NCBI GenBank assembly: GCA_030428695.1
Contig: JAUIEM010000151.1
Location: 1 to 21,148, forward strand
Direction of reading: 5' to 3'
Length of the DNA: 21,148 nt
Source of the DNA: a bacterium
GTDB lineage: Bacteria; Planctomycetota; J058; JAJDCP01
A program made the translations under genes and the position numbers. Below the pieces are notes generated by a model. The model ran no database searches and had not been told where the DNA came from. It saw only the letters and a program-made list of their open reading frames with translations. This document shows positions 8,335-16,583 of this stretch, piece by piece (position 1 is the first letter of the stretch; each line of letters starts with the position of its first letter).

Positions 8335-9510
8335 ATGGATCGCGTACGACAAGCTCCCGGCTCCCAGGCACTGCCCCGCACGGCCTCGGTGCCCCTCATC
8401 CTGCTCCTGCTCGCCGCGGGGACCTGCGCCCAGGATGGTCTCGAGCAGCGCCTCGCGCGCGACATCGAGGCGGTCGTCGCCTTCGGCGGCCGGGAGTGGG
8501 GCAGCGACTCGGGGTCGCGCTGCGCCGACTGGCTGGCGGCACGCTTCGCCGCGCTCGGCCTCGAGGCGGGCGGCACGGACGGCTGGTTCCAGCCGCTGCC
8601 CGACAAGGGCCGCAACGTGCTCGGTTGGCTGCCGGCGACCGACGACAGCCACGAGTGGATCCTGATCGGAGCCCACTTCGACGCCCTCGGCGAGGGCGAG
8701 GACGGCGTCCAGGTCGGGGCGGACGACAACGCGAGCGGCGTCGCCCTGATGCTCGAGGTCGCGCGCACGCTCGCGGCCGCGCCGACGCGCGGCCGGGCAG
8801 TGATGTTCGTCGGCTTCGACGCCGAGGAGTTCGGGCTCGCCGGCTCGCGCTACCTCGCCTCGAACCCGACCCGGCCCCTCGACGACTGCGTCGCGATGGT
8901 GTGCCTCGACATCCTCGGCCGCAGCCTGCTCGACGCGATGCCGGCGACGCTGTTCGGCTTCGGCTGCGAGTGGAGCCCGGGGCTGCGCGAGGCGGTCGAC
9001 GGCGCCGCCGCCGACTCCGGCGACCGCGTCCTGCAGCTCGCGGCCGAGTACGTCGGCCCGCGCTCGGACTTCGTGGGCTTCGCCCTCGCCCGGGTCCCCT
9101 TCGTCTTCCTGACCAGCGGCACCCACCGCGACTACCACACGGTCGAGGACATCCCCGAGCGCCTCGACTATCCCTCCCTGGCGCTCCATACCGAGCTGGT
9201 GGCGCGGCTGCTCGAGCGTCTGCTCGACGGGCCCCGGCCGCGTTTCCAGAGCCACTCCCCCGACGCCCGGCAGGAGGCGCGCAACGTCGCGCACATCGCC
9301 ACGACCCTGCTCGCGGCGGCCGAGCTCGACGACTTCGAGCGGCGCCAGGTCGAAGACCTGCTCGAGCGGTCCGAGAAGCTGCTCGCCCGCGACCGCATCG
9401 GCACCCTCGCCCGCGCCCGCCTGGTGGTGCAGACCCAGTGGACGCTGCTGGCCACCGGCTCGCTGAAAGGCATGCGGGAGCGCCTGGGGAGGGTGTTCGA
9501 CGGATTTTGA
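8335..9510 (+). CDS. Exported M28-family zinc aminopeptidase-like hydrolase
   Basis: This 391-residue protein is a predicted extracytoplasmic zinc peptidase. It has an N-terminal signal peptide (hydrophobic VPLILLLLAAGT at about 19-30, likely cleaved after CAQ). M28 metal-binding motifs are all present: GAHFD (H114), GADDNASG (D130), FDAEEFGLAGS (E164/E165), CLDILG (D192) and HRDYHTVEDIPE (H268). Family members remove N-terminal residues from peptides with two zinc ions; the exact specificity here is unknown. After about residue 290 there is a further ~100-residue helical segment (RQVEDLLERSEKLLARDRIG) of unknown role. The ATG has an excellent ribosome site (GGAGG at 8324-8328). The gene lies between two FHA-GGDEF paralogues and is transcribed away from the first. 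Confidence 0.88.
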   Translation: MDRVRQAPGSQALPRTASVPLILLLLAAGTCAQDGLEQRLARDIEAVVAFGGREWGSDSGSRCADWLAARFAALGLEAGGTDGWFQPLPDKGRNVLGWLPATDDSHEWILIGAHFDALGEGEDGVQVGADDNASGVALMLEVARTLAAAPTRGRAVMFVGFDAEEFGLAGSRYLASNPTRPLDDCVAMVCLDILGRSLLDAMPATLFGFGCEWSPGLREAVDGAAADSGDRVLQLAAEYVGPRSDFVGFALARVPFVFLTSGTHRDYHTVEDIPERLDYPSLALHTELVARLLERLLDGPRPRFQSHSPDARQEARNVAHIATTLLAAAELDDFERRQVEDLLERSEKLLARDRIGTLARARLVVQTQWTLLATGSLKGMRERLGRVFDGF

Positions 9511-9540
9511 CAAGAATCCGCCGACGCCACCCTGTAGACT
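9507..9540 (+). promoter_or_regulatory. Promoter-like element upstream of FHA-GGDEF copy 2
   Basis: TTGACA (9507-9512, a perfect -35 consensus overlapping the peptidase stop codon) is followed 22 bases later by TAGACT (9535-9540), preceded by TG. The spacing equals that at 8188-8221. If it is a promoter, transcription would start near 9547, which favours the ATG at 9601 as the translation start. A 22-base spacer is unusual for sigma-70, so confidence is low. Confidence 0.35.
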
Positions 9541-9600
9541 TGTAGGAGCTGAAATCCTGTGATGCGTCCTCTCCAGCGGGAGGGCGAGGCGGAACCACCG

Positions 9601-10551
9601 ATGTCCACCACCGACATTGAGCGTCTGGGCGAGCTGCGCGAAGACGAGAAGACCTCCCGGGTCGAGCTCGACGACGACTCGCAGGACGGCGCCGCACGCG
9701 CGATGATCATCGTGCGTGGTCGCTTCCTCGGGCGGACCCTCTCGATCCCCGACGCGGGGATGGTCATCGGGCGCAGCGAGGAGTGCGAGCTGACCGTCGG
9801 CTCCTCGCGCGACGGCACCAGCCGGCGCCACGCGCGCCTGTTCTACGCCGACGGCGAGCTGCAGGTCGAGGACCTCGGCAGCACCAACGGGCTGCTGATC
9901 AACCACCTGCGCAGTCGGGCCTCCGTCCTCCTGCCCGGCGACCTGCTGCAGGTCGGCGAGACGCTGTTCAAGATCGTCGGCGACGGCGATGAGATCCGCT
10001 ACCACGAAGCGATGTACAAGATGGCCGTGCGCGACGCGCTGACCGGCCTGTTCAACCGCACCCACCTCGAAGCGACGCTCGATCGCGAGATCCAGCGCGC
10101 GAAACGGTACCGCAATCCGCTCAGCCTGCTGTTGATGGACCTCGACCACTTCAAGGACGTCAACGACGCCCACGGCCACGTGGTCGGGGACGCGGTGCTG
10201 ATGCAGCTCGGCGAGCTGCTGCTCGGCTGCCTGCGTTCCCACGACCTGCCCTGCCGCTACGGCGGCGAGGAGTTCGTCGTCGTGTTGCCCGAGACGGGCG
10301 GCGCCGGGGCGCTGATCCTCGCGGAGCGCTGCCGCGCGACCCTCGCGGAGCATCGCTTCCTCGTCGACGGCACCGAGGTGGCGCTGACGGTCTCGGTCGG
10401 CGTCGCCACGCTCGAGCGCGAGCCGACCGCCGACAGCCTGATCCGGGCCGCCGACCGCGCGCTCTACATCGCGAAGAACAACGGGCGGAACCAGGTCGCC
10501 GTCGCCCACGGCGACGAAGAGCAGACCGAGCGCCGGCAGTTCCTGCGCTGA
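9601..10551 (+). CDS. FHA-GGDEF diguanylate cyclase (copy 2)
   Basis: This 316-residue cytosolic c-di-GMP synthase has the same design as the protein at 7162-8091. An acidic N-terminus precedes an FHA domain (about residues 35-125: [30 protein letters not shown]). A GGDEF domain follows (about 140-305: [39 protein letters not shown] at 219-225, SVGVATL). The active site is the equally competent GGEEF variant, and the inhibitory RxxD site is RSHD. The two copies share long near-identical stretches, so they arose by duplication. The start is uncertain: ATG 9601 is chosen because it fits the upstream promoter-like element, but GTG 9559 or ATG 9562 (AGGAG at 9544-9548) would add 13-14 residues. 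It ends 58 bases before pncB. Confidence 0.9.
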   Translation: MSTTDIERLGELREDEKTSRVELDDDSQDGAARAMIIVRGRFLGRTLSIPDAGMVIGRSEECELTVGSSRDGTSRRHARLFYADGELQVEDLGSTNGLLINHLRSRASVLLPGDLLQVGETLFKIVGDGDEIRYHEAMYKMAVRDALTGLFNRTHLEATLDREIQRAKRYRNPLSLLLMDLDHFKDVNDAHGHVVGDAVLMQLGELLLGCLRSHDLPCRYGGEEFVVVLPETGGAGALILAERCRATLAEHRFLVDGTEVALTVSVGVATLEREPTADSLIRAADRALYIAKNNGRNQVAVAHGDEEQTERRQFLR

Positions 10552-10609
10552 AAGATCTCCCGTCCGCCCCGCTTCTTCCCGACGGACGCCCCGACACAAA
10601 GGAGAACGC

Positions 10610-12064
10610 GTGCTCCCCTACGGCACTTCCCTCGCCCTCCTGACCGACCTGTACCAGCTGACGATGGCCTACGCCTACTGGAAGAACGGCATGCACGAGC
10701 GGGAGGCGGTGTTCCACCTGACCTTCCGCAAGAACCCCTTCCGCGGTGGCTACGCGATCTGCGCCGGCCTCGAGCACGCGGCGGCCTGGCTCGACGAGCT
10801 GCGCTTCGGCCCGGAGGATCTCGCCTATCTCGGCGAGCTGCGCGGCAACGACGGGGCGCCCCTGTTCGACCCGGGGTTCCTCGAGGCCCTCGGGGCGATG
10901 CGTTTCAGCTGCGACATCGACGCGATCCCCGAGGGCACGGTCGTCTTCCCCCACGAGCCGCTGGTCCGGGTGCGCGGCCCGCTGTGGCAGGCGCAGATCG
11001 TCGAGACGCCGCTGCTGAACATGATCAACTTCTCGACCCTGATCGCGACCAAAGCCGCCCGCGTCTGCTGGGCAGCCCGGGGCGAGCCGGTGCTCGAGTT
11101 CGGCCTGCGCCGCGCCCAGGGCATCGACGGCGGCCTCAGCGTCAGCCGCGCGGCCTACATCGGCGGCTGCGTCGGAACCTCGAACGTGCTCGCGGGGCGG
11201 CTCTACGGGGTCCCGGTCAAGGGCACCCACGCCCACAGCTGGGTGATGAGCTTCGACGACGAGCTGTCGTCCTTCCGCGCCTACGCCGAGGCGATGCCGA
11301 ACAACTGCGTGTTCCTCGTCGACACCTTCGACACTCTCGACGGCGTGCGGCGGGCGATCGAGGTCGGGCGCGAGCTGCGCGCCCGCGGCCACGAGATGGT
11401 CGGCATCCGGCTCGACAGCGGCGACCTCGCCGAGCTGAGCAGCGGCGCCCGGCGCCTGCTCGACGAGGCGGGCTTCCCCGAGGCGGCAATCGTCGCGAGC
11501 AACGACCTCGACGAGCGGCTGATCCAGAGCCTGAAGCTGCAGGGAGCGAAGATCGGCGTGTGGGGCGTGGGAACCAACCTCGCGACGGCCAAGGACCAGC
11601 CTGCCCTCGGCGGCGTGTACAAGCTCGCCGCCCTGCGCACGGCCGAGGGGGCCTGGAAGTACAAGATCAAGCTCTCCGAGCAGACGATCAAGGTCAGCAA
11701 CCCGGGGATCCAGGACGTCGTCCGCTTCTACGGCGCGGAGGGGCGTCCGCTCGGCGATCTGATCCACGACGTCGACGACCCGCGCGAGGGCGACCAGGAG
11801 GGCGTGCTCGCCAGCGACTCGGTCACCCGCTTCACGCTCCCCGGCGACGTCCGCCGCGAGGGGCTGCTCGTCAAGGTCTTCGAGGCCGGCGAGCGGGTCT
11901 ATTCCTGCCCGCCGCTCGAGTCGGTGCGGGCGCGGGTGCAGGAGCAGCTCGCGGCCTTCCGCCCGACCCTCCTGCGCTTCGAGAATCCCGCCCTGTACAA
12001 GGTCGGGCTGTCCGCCCGGCTGCACCGCCTGAAGATGGAGATGGTCGAAGCCGCGCGCGCCTGA
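10610..12064 (+). CDS. pncB: Nicotinate phosphoribosyltransferase
   Basis: This 484-residue cytosolic enzyme joins nicotinic acid to PRPP, with ATP hydrolysis, giving nicotinate mononucleotide. It is the entry step of Preiss-Handler NAD salvage. Family features include [13 protein letters not shown] at the N-terminus, [66 protein letters not shown] (with the conserved histidine region), [26 protein letters not shown] and GVGTNLATA. The length fits the longer type that resembles human NAPRT. The start is GTG at 10610 with AAAGGAG at 10598-10604, 5 bases away; homology begins at once. The PRPP synthetase gene follows after 12 bases, so enzyme and co-substrate supply are likely co-expressed. It may be read from the promoter-like element before the FHA-GGDEF gene. 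Confidence 0.94.
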   Translation: MLPYGTSLALLTDLYQLTMAYAYWKNGMHEREAVFHLTFRKNPFRGGYAICAGLEHAAAWLDELRFGPEDLAYLGELRGNDGAPLFDPGFLEALGAMRFSCDIDAIPEGTVVFPHEPLVRVRGPLWQAQIVETPLLNMINFSTLIATKAARVCWAARGEPVLEFGLRRAQGIDGGLSVSRAAYIGGCVGTSNVLAGRLYGVPVKGTHAHSWVMSFDDELSSFRAYAEAMPNNCVFLVDTFDTLDGVRRAIEVGRELRARGHEMVGIRLDSGDLAELSSGARRLLDEAGFPEAAIVASNDLDERLIQSLKLQGAKIGVWGVGTNLATAKDQPALGGVYKLAALRTAEGAWKYKIKLSEQTIKVSNPGIQDVVRFYGAEGRPLGDLIHDVDDPREGDQEGVLASDSVTRFTLPGDVRREGLLVKVFEAGERVYSCPPLESVRARVQEQLAAFRPTLLRFENPALYKVGLSARLHRLKMEMVEAARA

Positions 12065-12076
12065 CGGGAGAGCCCC

Positions 12077-13030
12077 ATGCATCAGCCGATCCTGTTCTGC
12101 ACCGATGCCTACCGCCCCCTGGCCGAGGCGATCCTGGCCGAAGCCGGCGGCGCCCTCGAGGCCGGCCGCTTCGAGAGCCGCGCGTTCCCGGACGGCGAGC
12201 GCTACGTGCGGTTGGTGACGCGGGTCTTCGAGCGCAACGTCGTCTTCCTCTCCGGCACCTCGAGCGACCGCGAGACGCTCGACACCTTCGACATGGCGTG
12301 CGCGATCACGAAGTACGGCGCGCGCTCGCTGACCCTGCTCGTCCCCTACTACGGCTACTCGACGATGGAGCGCATCGCCGTCCAGGGCGAGGTCGTCAAG
12401 GCCAAGACCCGCGCGAGGCTGCTGTCGGGGATTCCGCCGGCCGCCCAGGGCAACCGCATCTTCCTGCTCGACCTGCACAGCCCGGGCATCACGCACTACT
12501 TCGAGGGCACCATCCGCTCTTTCCACGTCACCCTGCACGACCTGCTGTGCCGCTGGATCAAGGAGCTCGTCGGCCCCGACGCGATCATCGCCTCGACCGA
12601 CGCGGGCCGCGCGAAGACCGTCCAGCGCCTCGCCGACCAGCTCGGGCGCGACGCCGCCTTCGTCTACAAGCGGCGGCTGAGCGGCCGCGAGACCCGAGTG
12701 GTCGGCTGCAACGCCGACGTGCGGGGGCGCGAGGTGCTGGTCTACGACGACATGGTGCGCAGCGGCGGCACCCTGCTCGAGGCCGCGCGGGTCTACCGCG
12801 ACCAGGGCGCGACGCGGCTCGTCGCCCTGACCACGCACCTCGTGCTGCCCGGCGAGGCCCTCGAGCGGCTGGCGGCGAGCGGGCTGTTCGAGAAGCTGGT
12901 CGGCAGCGACTCGCATCCCCGCGCGCAGGCCGTCGCGGCGCATCCCCTCGTCGAGGTGCGCAGCCTGGCGCCCACGCTCGCGCGGCTGATCGTCGAGGAC
13001 CGGGGCTGGGGCTGGCCGGCGGCGGAGTGA
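12077..13030 (+). CDS. prs: Ribose-phosphate pyrophosphokinase (PRPP synthetase), class-II-like
   Basis: This 317-residue enzyme transfers pyrophosphate from ATP to ribose-5-phosphate to make PRPP. Recognisable parts are FPDGERYVRL, LLVPYYGYSTMER (class I has PYFGYARQDR), FLLDLHSPGITHYFEG and the PRPP-binding loop VLVYDDMVRSGGTLLEA. In class I the loop reads DDMxDTGGT. Here an Arg replaces the Asp, and the flanking KAKTRARLLSGIP segment looks more like plant class II enzymes. Class II enzymes are less sensitive to ADP inhibition and use more nucleotide donors (family knowledge); whether that holds here is inference. ATG 12077 has GGGAGAG just upstream. It directly follows pncB, so it may be a dedicated PRPP source for NAD salvage rather than the general housekeeping Prs. 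Confidence 0.85.
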   Translation: MHQPILFCTDAYRPLAEAILAEAGGALEAGRFESRAFPDGERYVRLVTRVFERNVVFLSGTSSDRETLDTFDMACAITKYGARSLTLLVPYYGYSTMERIAVQGEVVKAKTRARLLSGIPPAAQGNRIFLLDLHSPGITHYFEGTIRSFHVTLHDLLCRWIKELVGPDAIIASTDAGRAKTVQRLADQLGRDAAFVYKRRLSGRETRVVGCNADVRGREVLVYDDMVRSGGTLLEAARVYRDQGATRLVALTTHLVLPGEALERLAASGLFEKLVGSDSHPRAQAVAAHPLVEVRSLAPTLARLIVEDRGWGWPAAE

Positions 13031-13108
13031 GTGAAGTGCACCCGGATGGCATCCGCACAGGGTGCCCTCGCCCGGCCGGGACGCCGCTCCGCAGGGGCCC
13101 GCGCGCGA

Positions 13109-13137
13109 TTGACAGCGGCTCCGGGCTGGTCTACGAT
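13109..13137 (+). promoter_or_regulatory. Sigma-70-type promoter of the cdaA-cdaR-glmM operon
   Basis: TTGACA (13109-13114, perfect -35) and TACGAT (13132-13137, 4 of 6) are separated by exactly 17 bases. It is the best promoter match seen in the window. The predicted start near 13144 leaves a leader of about 45 bases before the GTG at 13191. I saw no riboswitch-like structure in that leader. It marks a transcript break after prs. Confidence 0.65.
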
Positions 13138-13190
13138 AAACCCTTGTCAGGGTAGCGCCTCGAGGTAGAACGATTCCATTTCCACCGCTC

Positions 13191-14006
13191 GTGACGACCT
13201 TGATCGAAGGCTTCGTCATCTTCCTGGCGATCTTCGGCTTCTTCCGCTTCCTGCGCGGCACGGCCGGAGAGGGCATCCTCAAAGGATTCGCCCTCTTGTT
13301 GCTCGTCGTCTTCCTGGTGGTCAAGTTCCTCGCCGGCCCCGACGTGCTCGCGCTCGAGCGGCTGAGCTTCCTGCTGTCCTCGCTCTTCCAGGTGTCGGTG
13401 CTCGCGATCTTCGTGATCTTCCACCCCGAGCTGCGGCGGGCCCTGGTGCGCATCGGGGCGACGCCCTTCGCGGCGCTGTTGTTCCAGGACGAGCTCAACG
13501 TGATCAAGGAGATCGTCGACTCGGTCTGCAAGATGTCCTCGCACAAGATCGGGGCCCTGATCTGCATCGAGCGGAACGTCGGCCTGAAGACCTACATCGA
13601 GGGCGGGATCCAGCTCGACGCGGTCGTCCGCAGCGAGCTGCTCGACACGATCTTCTATCCGGGCACGGCGCTGCACGACGGCGCGGTGATCATCCGCGAC
13701 CGGCGCATCGCCGCGGCGGGCTGCCTGTTTCCCCTGTCGGATTCGACCAGCATCGGGCGGAACCTCGGGACGCGCCACCGCGCGGCGATCGGCATCACCG
13801 AGAAGTCCGACGCCGTGACCATCGTCGTGTCCGAGGAGACCGGGATCATCAGCGTCGCGATCGACGGCACGATCACCCGTGAGCTCAACCGGGTGCTGCT
13901 CGACGAGTTCCTGCGCGACATCTACACCCGCGAGAGCCAGCCGCCGATCGACCCGAACAGCTCCGGGAAGGTGGCGCGCGCCTCGAGCAAGAGGGCGGTG
14001 CTGTGA
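13191..14006 (+). CDS. cdaA: Diadenylate cyclase, CdaA type (membrane-bound)
   Basis: This 271-residue enzyme joins two ATP into the second messenger c-di-AMP. Three N-terminal membrane helices lie at about 5-20, 31-47 and 59-77, followed by HPELRRALVRIG as in CdaA. The DAC domain (about 100-245) has both catalytic motifs: HDGAVII (DGA at 163-165) and GTRHRAAIG (RHR at 195-197). It also has YPGTALHDGA and VVSEETGIIS, typical of CdaA. Length matches the family (~270). A GTG start at 13191 is used; no strong ribosome site is visible, but the N-terminus matches family members. The stop overlaps the next start as GTGA (14003-14006). The order cdaA-cdaR-glmM matches Firmicutes, where CdaR and GlmM bind and tune CdaA. 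The tail after residue 245 is short and basic. Confidence 0.94.
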   Translation: MTTLIEGFVIFLAIFGFFRFLRGTAGEGILKGFALLLLVVFLVVKFLAGPDVLALERLSFLLSSLFQVSVLAIFVIFHPELRRALVRIGATPFAALLFQDELNVIKEIVDSVCKMSSHKIGALICIERNVGLKTYIEGGIQLDAVVRSELLDTIFYPGTALHDGAVIIRDRRIAAAGCLFPLSDSTSIGRNLGTRHRAAIGITEKSDAVTIVVSEETGIISVAIDGTITRELNRVLLDEFLRDIYTRESQPPIDPNSSGKVARASSKRAVL

Positions 14007-15211
14007 CCCGTTGGCAACGGCTGCGCCGCTGGCTGCGCGAGAACGGCTGGAACCTCGCGCTGTCCTTCGCCTTCACCGTGCTGATCATGTACCTGATCGA
14101 CGACGAGCTGCAGGAGAGCCTGCCGGACGTGCAGGTGCTGATCGAGCTCGAGGGGCCGCCGGGCTACCTGGTCACGCCGACGAACCGCGACATGCTGAAC
14201 CGCTCGGTCACGCTCCGCGGGCCGCGCGAGGAGCTGAGCAAGTTCGCGGCCCGCGAGCTCGAGTCGCGGGACCGCCGGGCGATCCTGATCACCCACGACC
14301 TCGACCGCGACCAGCTCGACCAGCTGATCGACAAGCAGCGGCGCAGCCCCGAGGACATCGTCCACTCGACTCTGGTGTTCCGGGCGCAGCTCGCCCAGAA
14401 ACTGCCGGTCGAGATCTCGATCGGGGCCGGCGCCGAGTTCCCCTGGCGGGTCTCCTTCACCCTCGACAAGACCCAGCAGGTCGAGCGCCCGGTGCAGGTC
14501 GAGTGGAAGGCGGGGGCGAAGCAGGGGTTCCGGGTCAAGTCGATCTCGCCGCTGCCGCCGACGGTGACCTTGAGCGGGCCGCAGACCATCCTCGACAACT
14601 TCCCCGGGCCGGTGAAGGTCGACGTGACGATGCCGCCCCAGGACCAGAGCTTCTCGATCGAGAACGTCCAGGTTCCCACGGCGCGGCTGCCGCTCAAGGT
14701 CGAGTGCGCCGACTCCTTCGACGTGTTCGTCGAGATCGTGCCGGACGACGTGTGGTGGACCGAGCTCGCGGTGCACAGCGCCGACACCAGCGCCGTCTCC
14801 CCCGCCGGCTCGCCGCGCCGGCTGCTCGAGGTGCCGATGGAGGTGCGCACCCCGCTCGGCCTCGAGCTGCTCGTGCTGCCGCACAAGGAGAACAGCCCGA
14901 TCTACCTGAACGTCAAGGCGCCGAAGGAGTTCCTCGCGCCCCTCTCCCAGCAGGAGCTCGCCGCGCGGATCCGGGCCTACTTCGTGCTGCGCGACGACGA
15001 CCTGACGCCGACCCTGCGCGGGCCCGACAACGACCGGCTGACCGACGAGAAGCAGGAGAGCCTGGTCTACTTCGAGCTCCCGCCGCCGATCAGCCGCATC
15101 GAGGTCGCCGTCCACCCCGACGGGCTGACCGACCAGTATCCGCGCAACCCCGAGGGGGGACCGTACGAGCTCCTGCGCGAGCGCTACCGCTACGAGCTCA
15201 AGGAACCCTGA
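14003..15211 (+). CDS. cdaR: YbbR/CdaR-like regulator of diadenylate cyclase
   Basis: This 402-residue protein has a short cytosolic N-terminus, one membrane helix (about 15-32, WNLALSFAFTVLIMYLI) and a large extracytoplasmic part. That part is built of beta-rich repeats, as in YbbR-domain proteins. Examples are VTLRGPREEL, RPVQVEWKAG, SPLPPTVTLSGPQTIL and VKVDVTMP. The phrase P-x-x-VTLSGP is a hallmark of YbbR repeats. At least two repeats are visible; the last third (after about 260) is harder to match. In Firmicutes the partner CdaR binds CdaA and modulates its activity. Gene order and a 4-base start/stop overlap (GTGA) with cdaA support that role here. GTG start. GlmM follows after 16 bases. 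Sequence alone is only moderately diagnostic; context raises confidence. Confidence 0.8.
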   Translation: MTRWQRLRRWLRENGWNLALSFAFTVLIMYLIDDELQESLPDVQVLIELEGPPGYLVTPTNRDMLNRSVTLRGPREELSKFAARELESRDRRAILITHDLDRDQLDQLIDKQRRSPEDIVHSTLVFRAQLAQKLPVEISIGAGAEFPWRVSFTLDKTQQVERPVQVEWKAGAKQGFRVKSISPLPPTVTLSGPQTILDNFPGPVKVDVTMPPQDQSFSIENVQVPTARLPLKVECADSFDVFVEIVPDDVWWTELAVHSADTSAVSPAGSPRRLLEVPMEVRTPLGLELLVLPHKENSPIYLNVKAPKEFLAPLSQQELAARIRAYFVLRDDDLTPTLRGPDNDRLTDEKQESLVYFELPPPISRIEVAVHPDGLTDQYPRNPEGGPYELLRERYRYELKEP

Positions 15212-15227
15212 CCGGGAAAGGACCCCC

Positions 15228-16550
15228 ATGTTCGGCACCGACGGCATCCGCGGCCGCGCCAACCGCGGCCATCTCACCCCGGAGAGCATGCTGAAGGTCG
15301 GCCGTGCCCTCGGCCGTTGGCAACACGAGGCCGGGCTTCCGCCGCGGGTGGTGATCGGCCGCGATCCGCGCCGCAGCGGCGACCTGCTGCACACCGCCCT
15401 CAGCGCGGGGCTGCTCGCCGAGGGCAGCGACGTGCTCGACCTCGGGCTCCTGCCGACGCCCGGGGTGATGTACCTGGTCGAGGAGCTCGAGGCCGGCCTC
15501 GGGGTGATGCTCTCCGCCTCCCACAATCCCGCGCCGGACAACGGCATCAAGGTCTTCACCGCCGGCGGCAACAAGCTGTGCGACAACGAGCAGGCGCGGG
15601 TCGAAGAGCTGTGTGCCGTGCTGCCGGGGCCGGGGGTGGAAGCGACCGGGCTCGGCCGCGTCGAGGACGTGTCCGGCGAGCGGCGCCGCTACCTCGACGC
15701 CCTGTGCGAGCGGCACGCCGGGCTCGACCTGGGCGGCCGCACCCTGTGGGTCGACTGCGCCCACGGCGCGACCTGTGTGACCGCCCCGGAAGTGCTCGAG
15801 CGGCTCGGCGCGACGGTCGAGCGCTTCGCGGCGGAGCCGCGGCCGGACGCGATCAACGACGGCTGCGGAGCGACCGTGCCGCAGGCCCTGGCGGCGAAGA
15901 CGCGGCCGGGACAGATCGGGCTGTGCTTCGACGGGGACGGCGACCGGCTGATGTTGATCGACGAGCGCGGGCAGGTCCGCGACGGGGACGACGTGCTGTT
16001 CGCGATCGCGACCAGCCGCCACCGGGCCGGGCGCTTCGAGCCTCCGCGGGTCGTCGGCACCGTGATGACCAACTTCGGCCTGCAGCAGGGGCTGGCGGCC
16101 CGGGGCATCGGCCTCGACCGGGTCGGGGTCGGCGACCGGGCGATCGCCGCGCGGCTGAAGGAGGAGGACCTCGAGCTCGGCGGCGAGCCGAGCGGCCACG
16201 TGATCTTCCGGAGCTTCATGCCCGCCGGCGACGGCCTGTGGACCGCCCTCGAGGTGCTGACCGCGCTGGCCGACGAAGGCACCACCCTGGCCGAGCTGTG
16301 CGCCGGCTGGGAGCGCAGCCCCCAGGTGCTGATCAACGTGCCGGTGCACGACCGCCCGCGCTTCGCGAGCGTGCCCGCGCTGGTCGCCGTCCGGGCCGAG
16401 GTCGAGGCGCGCCTGGCGGGACGCGGGCGGCTGGTGCTGCGCTATTCGGGCACCGAGCCCCTGTGCCGGGTGATGGTGGAAGCGGAGGAGGCCGGGCTGG
16501 CGCGGGAGACCGCCGAGCGGGTCGCCGGCTGCGTGCGGGAGCATCTGTAG
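15228..16550 (+). CDS. glmM: Phosphoglucosamine mutase
   Basis: This 440-residue enzyme converts glucosamine-6-phosphate to glucosamine-1-phosphate for UDP-GlcNAc, and so for peptidoglycan and lipopolysaccharide. Alpha-phosphohexomutase motifs are complete: N-terminal FGTDGIRG, phosphoserine loop MLSASHNPAPDNGIK (catalytic Ser about 98), Mg-binding FDGDGDRLM, sugar-binding GEPSGHVIF and phosphate-binding RYSGTEPLCRVMVE. Length fits GlmM (~445) rather than PgmB or ManB. The ATG at 15228 follows a GGAAAGGA ribosome site and lies 16 bases after cdaR. It is the last gene of the operon. In Firmicutes GlmM binds and inhibits CdaA, coupling wall synthesis to c-di-AMP. RNase HI converges on it with a 33-base gap and no obvious terminator. 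Confidence 0.95.
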   Translation: MFGTDGIRGRANRGHLTPESMLKVGRALGRWQHEAGLPPRVVIGRDPRRSGDLLHTALSAGLLAEGSDVLDLGLLPTPGVMYLVEELEAGLGVMLSASHNPAPDNGIKVFTAGGNKLCDNEQARVEELCAVLPGPGVEATGLGRVEDVSGERRRYLDALCERHAGLDLGGRTLWVDCAHGATCVTAPEVLERLGATVERFAAEPRPDAINDGCGATVPQALAAKTRPGQIGLCFDGDGDRLMLIDERGQVRDGDDVLFAIATSRHRAGRFEPPRVVGTVMTNFGLQQGLAARGIGLDRVGVGDRAIAARLKEEDLELGGEPSGHVIFRSFMPAGDGLWTALEVLTALADEGTTLAELCAGWERSPQVLINVPVHDRPRFASVPALVAVRAEVEARLAGRGRLVLRYSGTEPLCRVMVEAEEAGLARETAERVAGCVREHL

Positions 16551-16583
16551 GGCGGGTGTCGCGGAGACGTGTGGCGCGGAGCG

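Noticed and set aside
10561..10588. CGTCCG...CGGACG inverted repeat between FHA-GGDEF copy 2 and pncB, as a terminator
   Set aside because: The stem is only 6 bp with a 16-base loop and there is no T-run. It is weak at this GC content.
7162..10599. Very long minus-strand open frame (1145 codons) running through the M28 and second GGDEF region
   Set aside because: Only its last 309 codons match a known protein. The rest is antisense shadow of the plus-strand genes, a common artefact at high GC. The same applies to the long minus frames at 10160-13567 and 16584-19484 beyond the RNase HI part.
13031..13108. Short GC-rich inverted repeats after prs as a terminator
   Set aside because: GGATGGCATCC and nearby repeats are too short or lack a usable loop, and no T-run follows.
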